This document shows positions 35,422 through 58,907 of a stretch of 64,000 nt of DNA, one piece after another. The notes under the pieces are model-generated. The model was not told the origin of the DNA, made no database searches, and worked only from the letters and a program-made list of their open reading frames with translations. The DNA is from Nematostella vectensis (lineage: Eukaryota; Cnidaria; Anthozoa; Actiniaria; Edwardsiidae), in contig NC_064048.1 in NCBI RefSeq assembly GCF_932526225.1, forward strand, positions 9,014,515 to 9,078,514. The letters are read 5' to 3'. The number at the start of each line of letters is the position of its first letter. Positions within the stretch are counted from its first letter, which is position 1. The position numbers and the translations under genes are program-made.

Positions 35422-37855
35422 CGGGATACCTGTGTTATCACGAGATCGCGTGGCGCAAAAATAGAACACAGAAATAGCTGCGGCTACACGCCAGAGACCG
35501 ACCAACAAATTGGCTGATTCGTAAGTGCTGCGAATGTTTTGTTGCTGTTATTTTGCCCGCGAATTCGGCACGCAAAAATCACGTCATTTCAACTCGCTCA
35601 TTGTTGTGAACCTTTCGTGAAAAGGTAATTCATATCCAACATAACGGGATTCCTGTGTCACGATCTCTCTCTGATGGGCACCTTTTGGTGTGAACCTTCT
35701 CGTGATCACATGTGACTATTTTTGTACATTTGATTGACAAGCCGTATGAGAAGCTAAAACAGACAGGGAGACCATAATCAGAGCAACGGTCTTCCTGTGC
35801 CCAGGACAAAGTTACTTATAAGAATCCTGTTGCCATCCAAGCGTTGAATTTGAATAAACTAAATTATACCTTCTTCTTCCTGAGAGGCCCACCTCCTTCG
35901 TACACGAAGATTCTTGTGAGATTCTTGATATACTTCCCTGTGTATTGATCGCTTTGGCTTGAAAGGGACAAACCCAAACAAAGGGCCTAGAGGGCTAAAG
36001 TTTTTTATTTATTTTTATGTTTTATCTTTTATTCATGACCCGCGGCCTAGTCCGAGGCGTTTTTACAGGGTTTCCTGACTACGGAGATGAACCGTGATGC
36101 AGCTTGGGGTTTGGAACACGCTTACCCATTCCTGTGACATTGCAACCCTTAATAACCACAGGAAACCAGTCGAGAACCGCGGGTAAGAACGCCTGGAACT
36201 AGGCTGCATGTATTTGTCTCCGTGATTCTGGAGCGGGGGTATTTCTTCGCCGTGAATCATAAAATTCTCCCAATGTTTGCAAATCATGGAAATGGTTTTA
36301 CTCTATTGTTGGTTGCATAATATTAGATGGACCGTTTTTTTGGATAATGGGATTGTTTCCTACTTTATATTTTTTACCAAATTCGATAGAAAATATCGCA
36401 TTGTCTTCCCAAAATCAGCCGATGGAAATGGATGCTTTTTCACACTTAGTACTTTGCTGGGATGACTAAACGGTGGCTGGCAGGGCTGTTTAAAAGGTTA
36501 ATGCATATTGCAAATCTCGTGGCTGTTTTACGTCCTTTAATGGGTAATCGTGAGATTTATACATATTTTTTTGCATTTAGTAAAAACATGAGAGCTATGG
36601 TTCCTTTCTGTCGTAGAACGGCGAACGTATTATGTTTTATTAATCATTACATGGTGCTCTTTGCATTTTAAATGGATTTTATGAAACCGACTTAATAAGA
36701 AAAATTAACAAATCTATTATAAACAGCAGTGGACCTATAAAAAGGAAAATTATAGATGTATAAAAAGACAGAAGACGTAAGTTGTACCAAATCTACGCAA
36801 TTTATCTATCATTCTTCATCAAAAAATACATTCACATAAAAAAAAACAGTACTACAACTAATTTCATACGTACTTAATTACTTTAGCCTTTTCGGGCTAT
36901 AAAATGTTACTAATCACTAAGATTTAATTGCTTTTGGAAATTAGAGAACTCCTCCCGGGCAAAACAAGGTATTGTTTGCTTTTTGGTTCTTATATTTGTA
37001 GCGAAGGCGAGGAAACTCACAAAACATCTAGCTTGAGCTCGTATTTGAATTGAAAATAGACGGCTGTTGCAACGATAATGGAATACATTAAACCAAACAT
37101 TTAAGAAGCTTTTTTCATTCACTTTATCGACTCTCCCATAGTGTTAAATTGCCAAATGGGAGGACTTCTTCATTTTAATTGGACGTGGAATGGCACTATA
37201 ATGACCTCTTCGCTTTTAATGTTGTTTGGCAAGTGAATTATAACAGGGGATTTGAAGCAGGAGCATGTTAGAGCAAACCAACTAGTGGCTTCTTTGTGGT
37301 TTAACTCAGCTGTTTTGCATCGTTATACACAAGAGTGAGCGAAAGGTTGGTATTAAACGATTAGCAACCGATACATAAATTCCCGAAAACTAATCTTTTA
37401 ACCAAGGTATAGAAGAAGTCAAGACCCGAAACCTACTTTTCCGAGGTCCCGGTGCCAAGAAGGAAAACCCGTTAGTTTGACCCTCGTTAATGGTCAAGAT
37501 TGCGTTCGTATAAAAAACAAACAGAAATTGTCCATTCGCTTGCCTGTCAAACCTTTAAACTGTCTTATCTGTTTGAGAGAGAATCACAAAAGGCAGCAAA
37601 AGCACGTTTTCATGATAAGAAGGCTTACAGAAGAAGTCTTTAAAATTAAAGGGGATAATTGGCAAGCCTGGATCGACGAGCAAAAAGGCCAAAGACGGTA
37701 TTAGAAGCAAGGAAGAAATTCCTGTGATGATCCCAATTTGTTGACCCAACAAGCGATTTGGAGACCTCAGCCAAACGGATTCATAGGAAAGGATCACAAA
37801 TTACAGTGGTTGTGGTGCGAACACGGCCTTACTAGAAAAGCCATCCACAAACGAC
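35422..37855. other. MAP2K5 3' flank to GPCR, no recognised gene
   Basis: It contains a diverged direct repeat (AATCAGCCGATGGAAATGGA near 36414, related to AATCAGCCAATGGAAATGGG near 35088 in the last MAP2K5 intron). It also holds a loose inverted pair around 36075-36230 (CTACGGAGATGAACC… and …TTTGTCTCCGTGATTC). A 75-codon frame at 37477-37704 has no recognised domain and may be 5' UTR. Confidence 0.4.
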
Positions 37856-38755
37856 ATGGCAGGACATGGACTAGGGGTAATTATTCCTTTGAGCATCTTA
37901 GCTGTTGCCATTGTCATTCTAAACATTGCCGTTTGTGTGTTTGTTTGCATCAATAAGGCCCTACGCACGCATACTAATGGGTTCATCGTCTCCCTCGCGA
38001 TCAGCGATGTACTCGTGGGAGGTATATTGTTCCCACTGTATATGTGTAATCCTACAGCGGAGGCAACTGGCTATCTCGTGTCAGTCATTCTTCTATCAGG
38101 AGTGGCCAATCTGCTAGCCGTGACCTACGATCGTTACATTGCCATAGTCACGCCTCTTGGGTATCTATACAAAATATCCAAGTATTTTAAAAGGATTGTT
38201 TTCACGTCCTGGGCTCTCCCAATCGCTTACTCTCTACTGCCTCTCATTTGGCGAACCAATATCTACAGCAAAGAGCATAAAGTATACCTTCTAATATTGC
38301 AGCTGTTTGGCGTCGTGGTACCGTTTCTCCTTATCGTATTCGCTTACTGCAGGATTTTCTACACAGTCAGGAAAAGCCTCAAACTTAGAAAACGATTACC
38401 GCTCACAACGATGAACAACACACGAGGTGAACAAAGGCGAGTCTCGACCGACGCCCGAGTGGCGAAAGTGTTCGCGGTTGTGTCGGTGACGTTCTTGTTG
38501 TCCTGGCTACCGGTGATTTATATCACGACTGCTGATCTGATTGGCCGCCCGGACCTCATTCCGCTTGTTCTAGCGGATATCTCGTTCTTTACTATTGCAC
38601 TCAGCTCTCTTTTGGATCCCTTAGTCTATTCATTCCTGAAGCCCGATTTTAGACGCGCGATCTTAGCGATTTGGCGAGGAAGGTCCGAACAACAATCGGA
38701 GAGAGTCGGATGCCATTCGGAAGTTGTGACAATGACACCATTGCGCCGGTTATAA
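37856..38755 (+). CDS. class A (rhodopsin-like) GPCR, intronless
   Basis: A 299-residue receptor in one exon with a very short N-terminus (about six residues before TM1). Seven helices are visible: TM1 about 9-33; TM2 with SLAISD; TM3 ending in YDRYIAI, the DRY motif; TM4 with the conserved Trp (FTSWALP); TM5 with VVVPFLLIVFAYCR; TM6 with LLSWLP (usual Cys replaced by Ser); TM7 with DPLVYSF, a DPxxY form of NPxxY. No Cys is present at the top of TM3 or in the second extracellular loop, so the standard disulphide is missing, as in melanocortin, cannabinoid and lysophospholipid receptors. DPLVY also resembles the melanocortin group. Ligand unknown. The start lies in a good context (GACATGG). 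Four arginines/lysines and an RAILAIWRG segment follow TM7. Confidence 0.93.
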   Translation: MAGHGLGVIIPLSILAVAIVILNIAVCVFVCINKALRTHTNGFIVSLAISDVLVGGILFPLYMCNPTAEATGYLVSVILLSGVANLLAVTYDRYIAIVTPLGYLYKISKYFKRIVFTSWALPIAYSLLPLIWRTNIYSKEHKVYLLILQLFGVVVPFLLIVFAYCRIFYTVRKSLKLRKRLPLTTMNNTRGEQRRVSTDARVAKVFAVVSVTFLLSWLPVIYITTADLIGRPDLIPLVLADISFFTIALSSLLDPLVYSFLKPDFRRAILAIWRGRSEQQSERVGCHSEVVTMTPLRRL

Positions 38756-39545
38756 GAGGCTTGGTAATGTCGTAGGGGATTTATAAATGACTTTTAACAA
38801 ATTCGATCCTACACTGCCTCAAACCGGCCATGAAATGAACCGCGAAGAATTTTTGAATAAATACCTCCCCCGAATAAGCGCTCCAAGATAAGGTATAAAA
38901 ATAGATGGTTTTTCAATTTAAAGCGTTATAGGGTCGAGCTAAGAAGTATCCAAGCACAAACACAACAAACTGATCCAGTGTTTTTAATAAAAATTATTTC
39001 TTCCAGCGCACCTCAGACCTTAACGATAGGTAGAACAAGCTTCATTAAAGAAAACAAGATTCCTTTGCTTTGTCATAAGTATTTTATATGAAAAATACCC
39101 AGAACAAAATAATTAACACTAGTGATTTCACTCTCATCAAAATGAAAAGTATTGCTGCAGATCTCGAAAACCGTGATCTTCCCAGAAAATGGTAGCCTAA
39201 ATGGGTCTTAAAGAATTTTAAACAATAACAATTTGTACCAAGCCTACACATTAGTCTAATAATAATTACATAGACATACATTACAAAACGCTCAATTGAT
39301 ATTTTTGGGTTAAAAATCAGGTAGAGTTCACGCCATCTTGAATTTACAAGTTCCATTTGCAAGAAGACATATTAAAGAAGCGTTGCCAGTATTTTCCAAA
39401 TCCATCATATTTCCCAGACAATTTCCTAATCAATAATTGGTCGATATCGAGAGTTCCATGATTTACAAAATCTATCACTTTACAAGAAAGTGCATTCCAA
39501 GATAATTTCTAGAGTAATCATTGGTCAAGATCGAGATTATCATAA
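38756..39545. other. convergent intergenic region, GPCR / GDH
   Basis: Holds the two 3' UTRs. Two near-repeats of GAGATTATCAT/GAGAGTTCCATGATTTAC type occur near 39440-39545 (TCAATAATTGGTC versus TAATCATTGGTC). No other gene seen. Confidence 0.4.
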
Positions 39546-51439
<11,894 letters not shown>

Positions 51440-51600
51440 GGCGTTTGTGCAGATAAAGTGGCAGATTTTTGTGATCGTTTTATGTCAAGCACCAAGGTCA
51501 GAAGCGAATCTACAAAGCGAGTGACGCAGAATACTATAGTGTCCAGGCTCGCGCGATATTGGAGGCAGGAAGGGGGCGTGGTATTAATCCACAGGGAGCC
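51440..51600. promoter_or_regulatory. presumed GDH promoter region
   Basis: Immediately upstream of the GDH ATG (51439, minus strand). It should include the GDH 5' UTR and core promoter. No specific element is claimed. Confidence 0.3.
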
Positions 51601-51669
51601 CGAGACCAATAAGAAAAAAGCGAAGAAGGCATAAATATCTTATTCTTGGCTCCACAAATATAAAACCTA

Positions 51670-51975
51670 GGGCGCTTTTTTTTACTCGTGATCCCGGAAT
51701 GAGAGTGATTAGAATTAGAAAAAGCATGCGTTTGTTTGTCCCGCGTTTCCATTCCGGAATGGAATTAGCCTCCTCGAATTATGGAATCATGGAATTATCC
51801 TCCCCACTCGAGCTCGAGTGGGGAGGATCTGGAACCGACACAGAGAGCGGCTGCAAAGAAAGCTAGAATGGAATGGAAGCCATTCCATCAATTCTGCTAC
51901 CTGTAGCATAACGACTCAAATGTCATTCTGAACTCTCAACCGACCATTCCCATTCCAGAATGATAGGAAAAAACA
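51670..51975. mobile_element. dispersed element with GGAATG-type ends
   Basis: ATCCCGGAATGAGAGTGATT near the left mirrors CATTCCAGAATGATAGGAAA near the right. The reverse-complement relative is at 12355-12570 (CTACAGGTAGC there, CTACCTGTAGC here). It contains a perfect 28-base palindrome at 51799-51826 (CCTCCCCACTCGAG and its complement). Confidence 0.6.
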
Positions 51976-52129
51976 GGTCCTTAGTAATTAGTAAAACGAA
52001 AATCCATTCATTCCCAGGCAATCCAGGGTTTTGAAATAGGGGCATAACTTTGTTACAAACATGCATTTTATCTTAAAATATATTTAATTATTTATCATTT
52101 TTCTTGTAGGTTAAAAAAAGCACACAGAC

Positions 52130-52365
52130 CTCTATCACCCTCTTCTCTATCATTAATAGCATGGGGACATTGTGTGAACTATCACCCTCTTCTCTATCAT
52201 TAATAGCATGGTGACATTGTGTGAACTATCACCCTCTTCTCTATCATTAATAGCATGGTGACATTGTGTGAACTATCACCCTCTTCTTTATCATTAATAG
52301 CATGGTGACATTGTGTGAACTATCACCCTCTTCTCTATCAATTATAGCATGGTGACATTGTGTGA
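52130..52365 (+). repeat. 47-bp minisatellite, five copies
   Basis: Unit AACTATCACCCTCTTCTCTA then TCATTAATAGCATGGTGACA then TTGTGTG. Confidence 0.95.
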
Positions 52366-53060
52366 AACGAATAATAAGATGGCAATGTGGTTATTAGAAA
52401 TCACCTAGATAGATAGTCTTTTATATTAATTGATAACTACTAACAATATTGTTGAATTTCATAAACAATATGTTGTTTCGCATGCTATAACACTGCTATA
52501 ATGAATTATACTTATAACTTAACATACTATATCGGTGGATCTAGCTGTGGACCAAGCCCCCCTTATCACCAGAAATCTGTAAAAAAGCCATACAAATTAC
52601 CAATTATTAGGACACCTCTGCCTCTGTTAGAGGTTATATCTGTATCAGACCACTAGGTGATTCCTATTTTAATAAAAAAAATAAAATATATATATTAAGC
52701 ATTTATGCTTCTAAATTGACAGTATGACTGTGTTATTGCATAATAATGCAAGATCAAGGCTTTTATGTCTTACATGTAGACCCTGCTTGTTAAGTTAGCA
52801 CTCACTAATATGTAGACTTTGCTTCAAGGCTACTTTTTCTATCAGTTCGCAATCCTGATTGGGAGTGATTATAACAACTGAACAATAAACTGTTTTTGGT
52901 GTCCAAAATACAAAGCTGAGTCCCTGGCACTTGGGTTTGCACAAGACACCCACTGCTCCCTCCAGGCACAGAAAGTAAAGGATGACTGGGAGTAAGCTGT
53001 GAAATAGCATAACAATTTTTCTATCAAGCCAAGACAATTGATAAGAACACTAATCTCACC
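52366..53060. other. intergenic, no gene recognised
   Basis: AT-rich sequence. An 80-codon minus frame at 52795-53037 has a hydrophobic run but no recognised domain, and I would not call it a gene. Confidence 0.35.
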
Positions 53061-53069
53061 TATGGATAA

Positions 53070-53445
53070 TATGTTGGATCACGGCAAACCAGACGAAATG
53101 TTAGTGTATCGAATATTACCTTTAATATGTGTACCGAATATATCTGTTATCAAGCCAATATATTGAATTTATTGTCATAGATTGATCTGGTTCCTTTTTA
53201 GCCGTGATTCATAACAGTTTACACGATTTTCCTCCCTCACCTCGATTACCCTTCTCTGAACTCATTATTGCGAGTGGGGAATAGGTGAAGCAAGATAAGG
53301 GAGGAAAACTGCCTAAATGGTTATAAATCATGGCTAAAATGCAACCAGACAACTTATTAAAGAAAATGGCTTTATTACAGATATATTTAAAGATAATATT
53401 CGATACACAAACATTTCGTCTGGTTTGCCCTGGGTTTCACACAAA
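53070..53445. mobile_element. foldback element of about 375 bases
   Basis: Outer arms GCAAACCAGACGAAATGTTA (near 53084) and ACATTTCGTCTGGTTTGCCC (near 53412). Inner arms TAGCCGTGATTCATAACAGT (near 53202) and TTATAAATCATGGCTAAAA (near 53320). This is a two-level palindrome between GDH and the four-helix gene. Confidence 0.75.
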
Positions 53446-53802
53446 ATATTTATCAGCAGCCCTGCTTCCGACTGCATCTTTCAAATTATGCATAATCTTG
53501 TCGACAATTTCAAAGAGCGAAATTGTTTCTGGCTTCTTTCATTTAAAATTCTTTCAGAATTTTTATTAACCATACTGAAATATGATGCTGAATAAAATGA
53601 TGAAGCACCAAATTCCGTTAGTCTAAATGGTGGAAGCCAAAAAAAACGGTTAGCAGTTGGAAATTATTGATTAGGGTTTACAGAACATTAAAATCAGGCT
53701 AATAAAATGAAGACTAGCAGTATTCAAACAGCAGTTTTCTTTAAAAGCATTTTCCTGGTACCCCTTTTTTTAATTGTCTGAGGCAGTCAAAGTGGGTAGC
53801 AC

Positions 53803-54435
53803 TTAGTTGATTTTATCATAGGCTTCATAGCTTGCTGTGCTGTAGTCAGTGAAAGAGCGGAACATCCCCACTTCTGGAAAATCTTCAGAAATGGCTCTTG
53901 AATATCTAAAAGAGAGTAGACCACTAACTGTTGCTCCAATAAAAGCCATCAGTGCTCCAATACACACCAGAATGAAACGGTAATGAGAGTGTTCGTCCCC
54001 TTTGATGAGTCCCCCGGTGAAATAGAACACCTTATCTTCATGTGTGTACGTTAAAGCGATAATAAGACAGATAAACAACAAAGAAAGCACCATCGTCACC
54101 AGATTTGCCGCAAAGGTACCATACTTCAAAACACCTTTGCAGATAATTCGAGAGTACAGTTTGTCGACTTTACCACAGCATTTGCAGATCAGAAACAAAC
54201 CAGTGGTAAGAAGTAATAATCCATTGACCAAAGCTGCTAGGAGAAGCACTAGGTACGGACATCGGCCGTTTTGATACGAGCTTCCAGGTGAGTCCAGGCT
54301 CCAAGACCAGCAATACTTTTCGTTCTTATCGGATTTGTGTGGATACTGTATTAGAACCGGGACAAAGCAAACTTCACAGAGGATAGAGGTGGTGCTAATT
54401 ATCATGAACAGCGCTCTGGGATTGCAATTTCCCAT
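53803..54435 (-). CDS. four-helix membrane protein, single exon
   Basis: A 210-residue protein with four hydrophobic segments: about 9-29 (LFMIISTTSILCEVCFVPVL), 60-85 (PYLVLLLAALVNGLLLLTTG), 104-128 (ANLVTMVLSLLFICLIIALT) and 152-175 (FILVCIGALMAFIGATVSGL). A Cys-rich stretch (ICKCCGK) follows helix 2, and the first extracellular loop has paired Cys (YCWSW…GRC). The tail is Tyr/Ser-rich (TDYSTASYEAYDKIN). The layout resembles the tetraspan claudin/TMEM179-type families, but I cannot assign it to one. The start MGNCNPRA is the only upstream Met before the first helix. Its upstream flank (55.0-55.8 kb) holds the CRE-rich repeat. Confidence 0.7.
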   Translation of the reverse strand: MGNCNPRALFMIISTTSILCEVCFVPVLIQYPHKSDKNEKYCWSWSLDSPGSSYQNGRCPYLVLLLAALVNGLLLLTTGLFLICKCCGKVDKLYSRIICKGVLKYGTFAANLVTMVLSLLFICLIIALTYTHEDKVFYFTGGLIKGDEHSHYRFILVCIGALMAFIGATVSGLLSFRYSRAISEDFPEVGMFRSFTDYSTASYEAYDKIN

Positions 54436-55111
54436 CGGGGATACTTATTTTTAAAGAATTGTCTTGAGAAATGTCTGAACGAAGTGTCGATCTTTTTACT
54501 TTGGAGAACGAAACAGGAAGTACATGAAACACTCAATCCTGAGCCTCGTTTTGAAACTCGCCACAGGGATCACCTCCTAATAATCGCTAGATGGTTCAAT
54601 TTCAGATGTTAGATGAGAGCAAGTAGGCGGCGACGAACGAATAAAAAGAAGGAAAAAAAGGCGAAAAAAAAAAAGAAAAAGAAAACGCCCATAAGAAAAT
54701 ACCTCCCAATTGCAATTATTTTGCAGCCCAAGACCTAAAACCTGTGATCCATAAAGCTACCACAAATTTTTGCCGTCATTATGGAACAGGAGTTGTGTAG
54801 CGTCACCTTACAAATAGTGGGCGCCTTATTCATAAAGGGGTGATTGATATACGATCTAGAGACTCCAAACTTCATATACATCCTTATCATGTCCTCGGTG
54901 GTTGTGTTTTGCAAGCTTACATTGAAATACGAGTAATCCCTGATGAAATATAAAACATTTTCCCGCGCTCACATGACATATGTGACGTCATGACGTTGAG
55001 TTCAGATGATGTTATCCTAGGACTATCCACCCCCCCCCCCCCCCCCCCCCTCACCCCTATAGGTAAGGTAATTTTGCCCTGGTCAATAGGGCTGGGTTTA
55101 TAATTTCTGTT
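54436..55111. promoter_or_regulatory. upstream flank of the four-helix gene
   Basis: Presumed promoter side of the minus-strand gene. It includes one perfect CRE palindrome TGACGTCA at 54983-54990 and a long C run at about 55030-55051. Confidence 0.3.
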
Positions 55112-55790
55112 TTTGACGACGTCAACATTCCACAGATCACGCGACCAACTTGTTATATCCCCTTCCCCTCACATCTCTACATGACATATAACAAGTTTAG
55201 TTGTCATACCATGTTTCGGCGTCAAGGCTGCTTTAATTTATTGACGTCATCGATGACGTCACGTGACCATCTCATTGCACCCCACTTGAAACAAACATCA
55301 CACCTACCAAGTTTTGTTGTCACACGATGTTTCTTTAATGAAATATTAATTTTTTTTATTTGATGACGTCAGCATATTTTTGCTTCTAGTGACGTCATTG
55401 ATGACGCCACAATCACGTGACCATATTGGTGCATCCCCTTGACACCCTTTATGATACATACCAAGATTTGTTGTTATATGATTTTGTTCATGTTATATGG
55501 ATATTTATGTTCTTAATGAAATCGGAATAGTTTTGCTTTTAGCGACGTCCTCGATGACGTCACACAACATTTTTATGCATCCCCCTTGACACCTACATGA
55601 CACCTACAGAGTTTGGTTGTCATACGATATTTCCTTCGTGAAATATAAATATTTTTATTTTGATGACGTCAGCATATTTTTGCTTCTAGTTACGTCATCG
55701 ATGACGTCAACAATCACGTGACCACAGTTTTGCAACCCCCTTGACACATACACGACACCTGCCAAGTTTAGTTGTCATACGATGCTTTTA
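55112..55790 (+). repeat. about 148-bp CRE- and E-box-rich tandem repeat
   Basis: Between four and five diverged units, each with CATGACATATRACAAGTTTA-like or ACCAAGTTTTGTTGTCA-like sequence and a pair of CRE-type palindromes around CGATG. Perfect TGACGTCA occurs at 55242, 55254, 55374, 55390, 55555, 55674 and 55702. CACGTG occurs in three units, once as GTCACGTGAC (55258-55267). Confidence 0.85.
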
Positions 55791-57899
55791 AGGGACAGAC
55801 GTGTAATACATCTCAATCTGTTAGACCCCAGAGAATGCTGCATTTCAACATCGTCCCCAGGGTCTTATGGGTAATTTTAAAAAATGGCGTCTAGCTAACG
55901 GACGCTATTTTAGCAGGGCTATTTTTAGCGGCGCGAAGCGCCGCGTGAAAGGAGACCCACACCTAAGAAAAAGTGGTATTTAAAACAAATATGGTAACAA
56001 ATATTAGTAACCCATCGACTCGAGTTTTCGTGAAGCGATGTCCGTCAATAATTCTATTCAGGAACAGACATATAAAGTCATCAGCCGTATTTGTTATTGA
56101 TTTTTGCACTTTATTATTTTTACAAAATTTGAGTACATGTTCTATCTACATTGGTACAACTACAAGGTATATGGAGCCTTCTTCGTAGAATTTGTTTACC
56201 TAAACCCTTATCAACAAAGTATATAAATATGTAAAAACTACTACTGCGACTACCCGCTTAGACTTTGTGAGCATCAGTACATGGATGCACTCTTCGGTTG
56301 GCAACTATACAAGTTTGTGGAGAACAGAATGTGAATATAGCGATAATTACCAAGCACTATGTACAGTCGAAGTCATAATACTTATATATCTTTATCTGGC
56401 TCGAGATGAGGCAGAGTTTCATAGATGTTATCCCAAAGGCCGAGGTATGAGTGTGCTTCTTTCAGAAAGTGCAATATACTTAACCCTTTCACTCCAAAAA
56501 AGCAATCTGAAAATAATACTACTCCATAGAGGACGTCAATAGATAAAATAAACAAAAATCAGTCCATTTTTATAAGAAACATTACTGGCAGAGACACAAA
56601 GAACTTTGATGCAGATAGAAATTAGAATTTTCAAATTCAGATTTTGGAGTGAAAAGGCCAAGAGACCGGCAAGTTCTCTGTTTAGATTTTCCTATTATAT
56701 CGAGGCACCATCTTACAGTTTGGGGAGAGTGGATACTTTTTCCATGGCCTGATGTTTTTGCAGTGCGCAAAAAAGCCTTGTTAGGAATATCCAATAGAAC
56801 GGCGGTCAGCTGGACTGATGGCCAGTTTCATTTTCTCGTTTAAGTCAATGTGGGTTTCGATTTTAGTTAAAACGTTTTTAATCATTCGTTAATGCCTCTA
56901 AGTAAAAAGAGTAGCAAACTAGTGTACACTGCCACATGGAAGACTCTGGAGGAACTGAAAAAATAAAGAGGTCAAGAGCCACAGCTCGCACATAACTGCA
57001 ACATTGTAACTGAGAAGTAGAAATTGAACTCGCAATTGCATGTTTCTTGGTTAAAAAAGATAATATTCAAAGAACAAACTCACCTCAAATAAAAGTAAAA
57101 TTTCAAAAACAAAAAAAAGGGAAAACCTCTAGAAAATATATTTTTTAGTTAAATGTTGCATAATTGGAAAGTCTTCCAAATGAATGAAAGGAAAGCAATT
57201 TCTTTCCCATTCAGGACATTAAACAGTCCCCAGCAATTGAGCCACATCACTGAGAGGAAAACAATGGCAAATTGTCGGCAATTTCTTCATAGGAAATTTC
57301 CCTTAATTACAAAACCATCCACTTTTCAGTTTCAATGTGGCAGTCTCTAATATGTAGCCTCGCAGATTTCAATGACAGCAGCAGTTATTATATCACTTTT
57401 ATATTTATACTTGTCCTGTCGTCCCTCCGTTTTACATAGCTTATCTTTGTAAAGAGACTGTTATTACTACATTTACTTCCATAGAATAAATTCTTAAAAC
57501 TATTTTTGCTTACTTACGGCCATTGCCATATAGGGACATCTATTGTTACCATATAAGGTGATTTATGATATTTTATGCATATATTATTGCATTACTTGGA
57601 ATCCCCAAATATTGGGAAGCAGTGATATCAAGCGCCTAACGTAAGATGTGCAGCAAAGAGATTGAAATGTGTAATGTCAGCATTAGAAATGTGTTAAGAG
57701 TAAGGTGTTATGTACGAGAAGAGTGAGATATATCTGGTGAACCAGGAAGCCTTACAGGTATTTCTTAGATAAGATTGCACTAGAAATTCCACGATTCGTA
57801 CTCGACAATGCTTCATGCGTAACAAATAAAAAATAAAACAAAATAAAAAAATTCAAATTTGAAAAACCGTAGTATTCTTGTTTACGTGTCTCTAAACAT
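55791..57899. other. intergenic, no gene recognised
   Basis: Includes an imperfect inverted pair, CCCTTTCACTCCAAAA preceded by TTAA near 56477-56495 and TTTTGGAGTGAAAAGG near 56642, which is possibly a degraded TTAA element. No exon seen. Confidence 0.35.
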
Positions 57900-58025
57900 T
57901 CACACGGCTTCTAGAGTCCAACAGACCGTTTTCACGATGTTGCGCGCAGAGCGAAGGGGTATTTGACTGTAGCATTCCACGGCATTTTCTATGGCTTCGT
58001 CTGGAAACTCCACTTCATACTCCAT
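57900..58025 (-). other. short open frame of 41 codons, status unknown
   Basis: A minus-strand frame starting at ATG 58025, MEYEVEFPDEAIENAVECYS and onward to TGA at 57900-57902. The residue pattern is gene-like and acidic. However GCGCGCAACATCGTGAAAAC inside it has an inverted relative (GCGCGCACAACATCGTGATAA) at 58066-58088, so it may be repeat-derived. Confidence 0.2.
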
Positions 58026-58114
58026 TTTATATCAGCAGTGGCCTGCCAGTCTGTTGCATTTTAAATGCGCGCACAACATCGTGATAACGGTATATATCAA
58101 CCTCATGCGTTACC

Positions 58115-58190
58115 CATGAACCATTGGGGGTTACGATACATGGATCCTCAGAGTGCAACATTATTTGAAATAGGTGTACGACCCCGGGCA
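58115..58190 (+). repeat. dispersed repeat GAGTGCAAC, copy 3
   Basis: GGTTACGATACATGGATCCT then CAGAGTGCAACATTATTTGA then AATAGGTGTACG, related to 41519 and 42128. Confidence 0.6.
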
Positions 58191-58907
58191 TGGTCACGTG
58201 ACAGACCCGTAAGGTATAACAGCGTCATGACCACGTCACCACATATCACGTTACAAGTTTGAAGTAGCCAGGAGTGACATAAGGCTTCTCTGGTAACCCA
58301 CTAGATATTGGGAAATACAATATCACAACCACCGAAATAGGATTATTGTTAGGGTTATATTCAGGGCGATTGTGATATAGTATCGATGAGCCCACTGGTC
58401 GTTTAGTGTCCATTAGACAACTAAGATTAATCTCTGATTAAACAAAATAGAACTTTTGAAGTTGAATCTTTTAAGAAAAAAAAATACGATCAAAGTATCC
58501 ATCAGTTATGTATGTTATATATATATATATTAGCGTCGATGTTATTTTACAACTGTGTCCCTTAAAATCCCACATTATGAAACCTTATGAAGATGGAGAG
58601 TCGGTGTTAACAAGTTACTACGGATCTTTTAAGAAAATATAAATAAATAAAATCTGCAATCTCTACCTCTGTAATATATGTCGTCTATTATATATCTATC
58701 CCAATCTATTTGCGTTATGGGGGGTCTCCTAAAGTAAAAGATGTAAAAGCTTCTGCAGGATTCCACATAAAATGAGTCGTAAGAATGTGGCTTTACTAAA
58801 ATGTAAAGACTTTTTTCAAGATTCCGCTCATGAAGAGGTTACCCAAAATACTAGCCATTGTATATATTCTTCGTCTATTTATATACCATCTCGTTGATGG
58901 ACAGGTG

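Noticed and set aside
54424-54435. MGNC start of the four-helix protein as an N-myristoylation plus palmitoylation signal
   Set aside because: The residue at position 6 is proline, which does not fit the usual myristoylation consensus, and a transmembrane helix follows at once.
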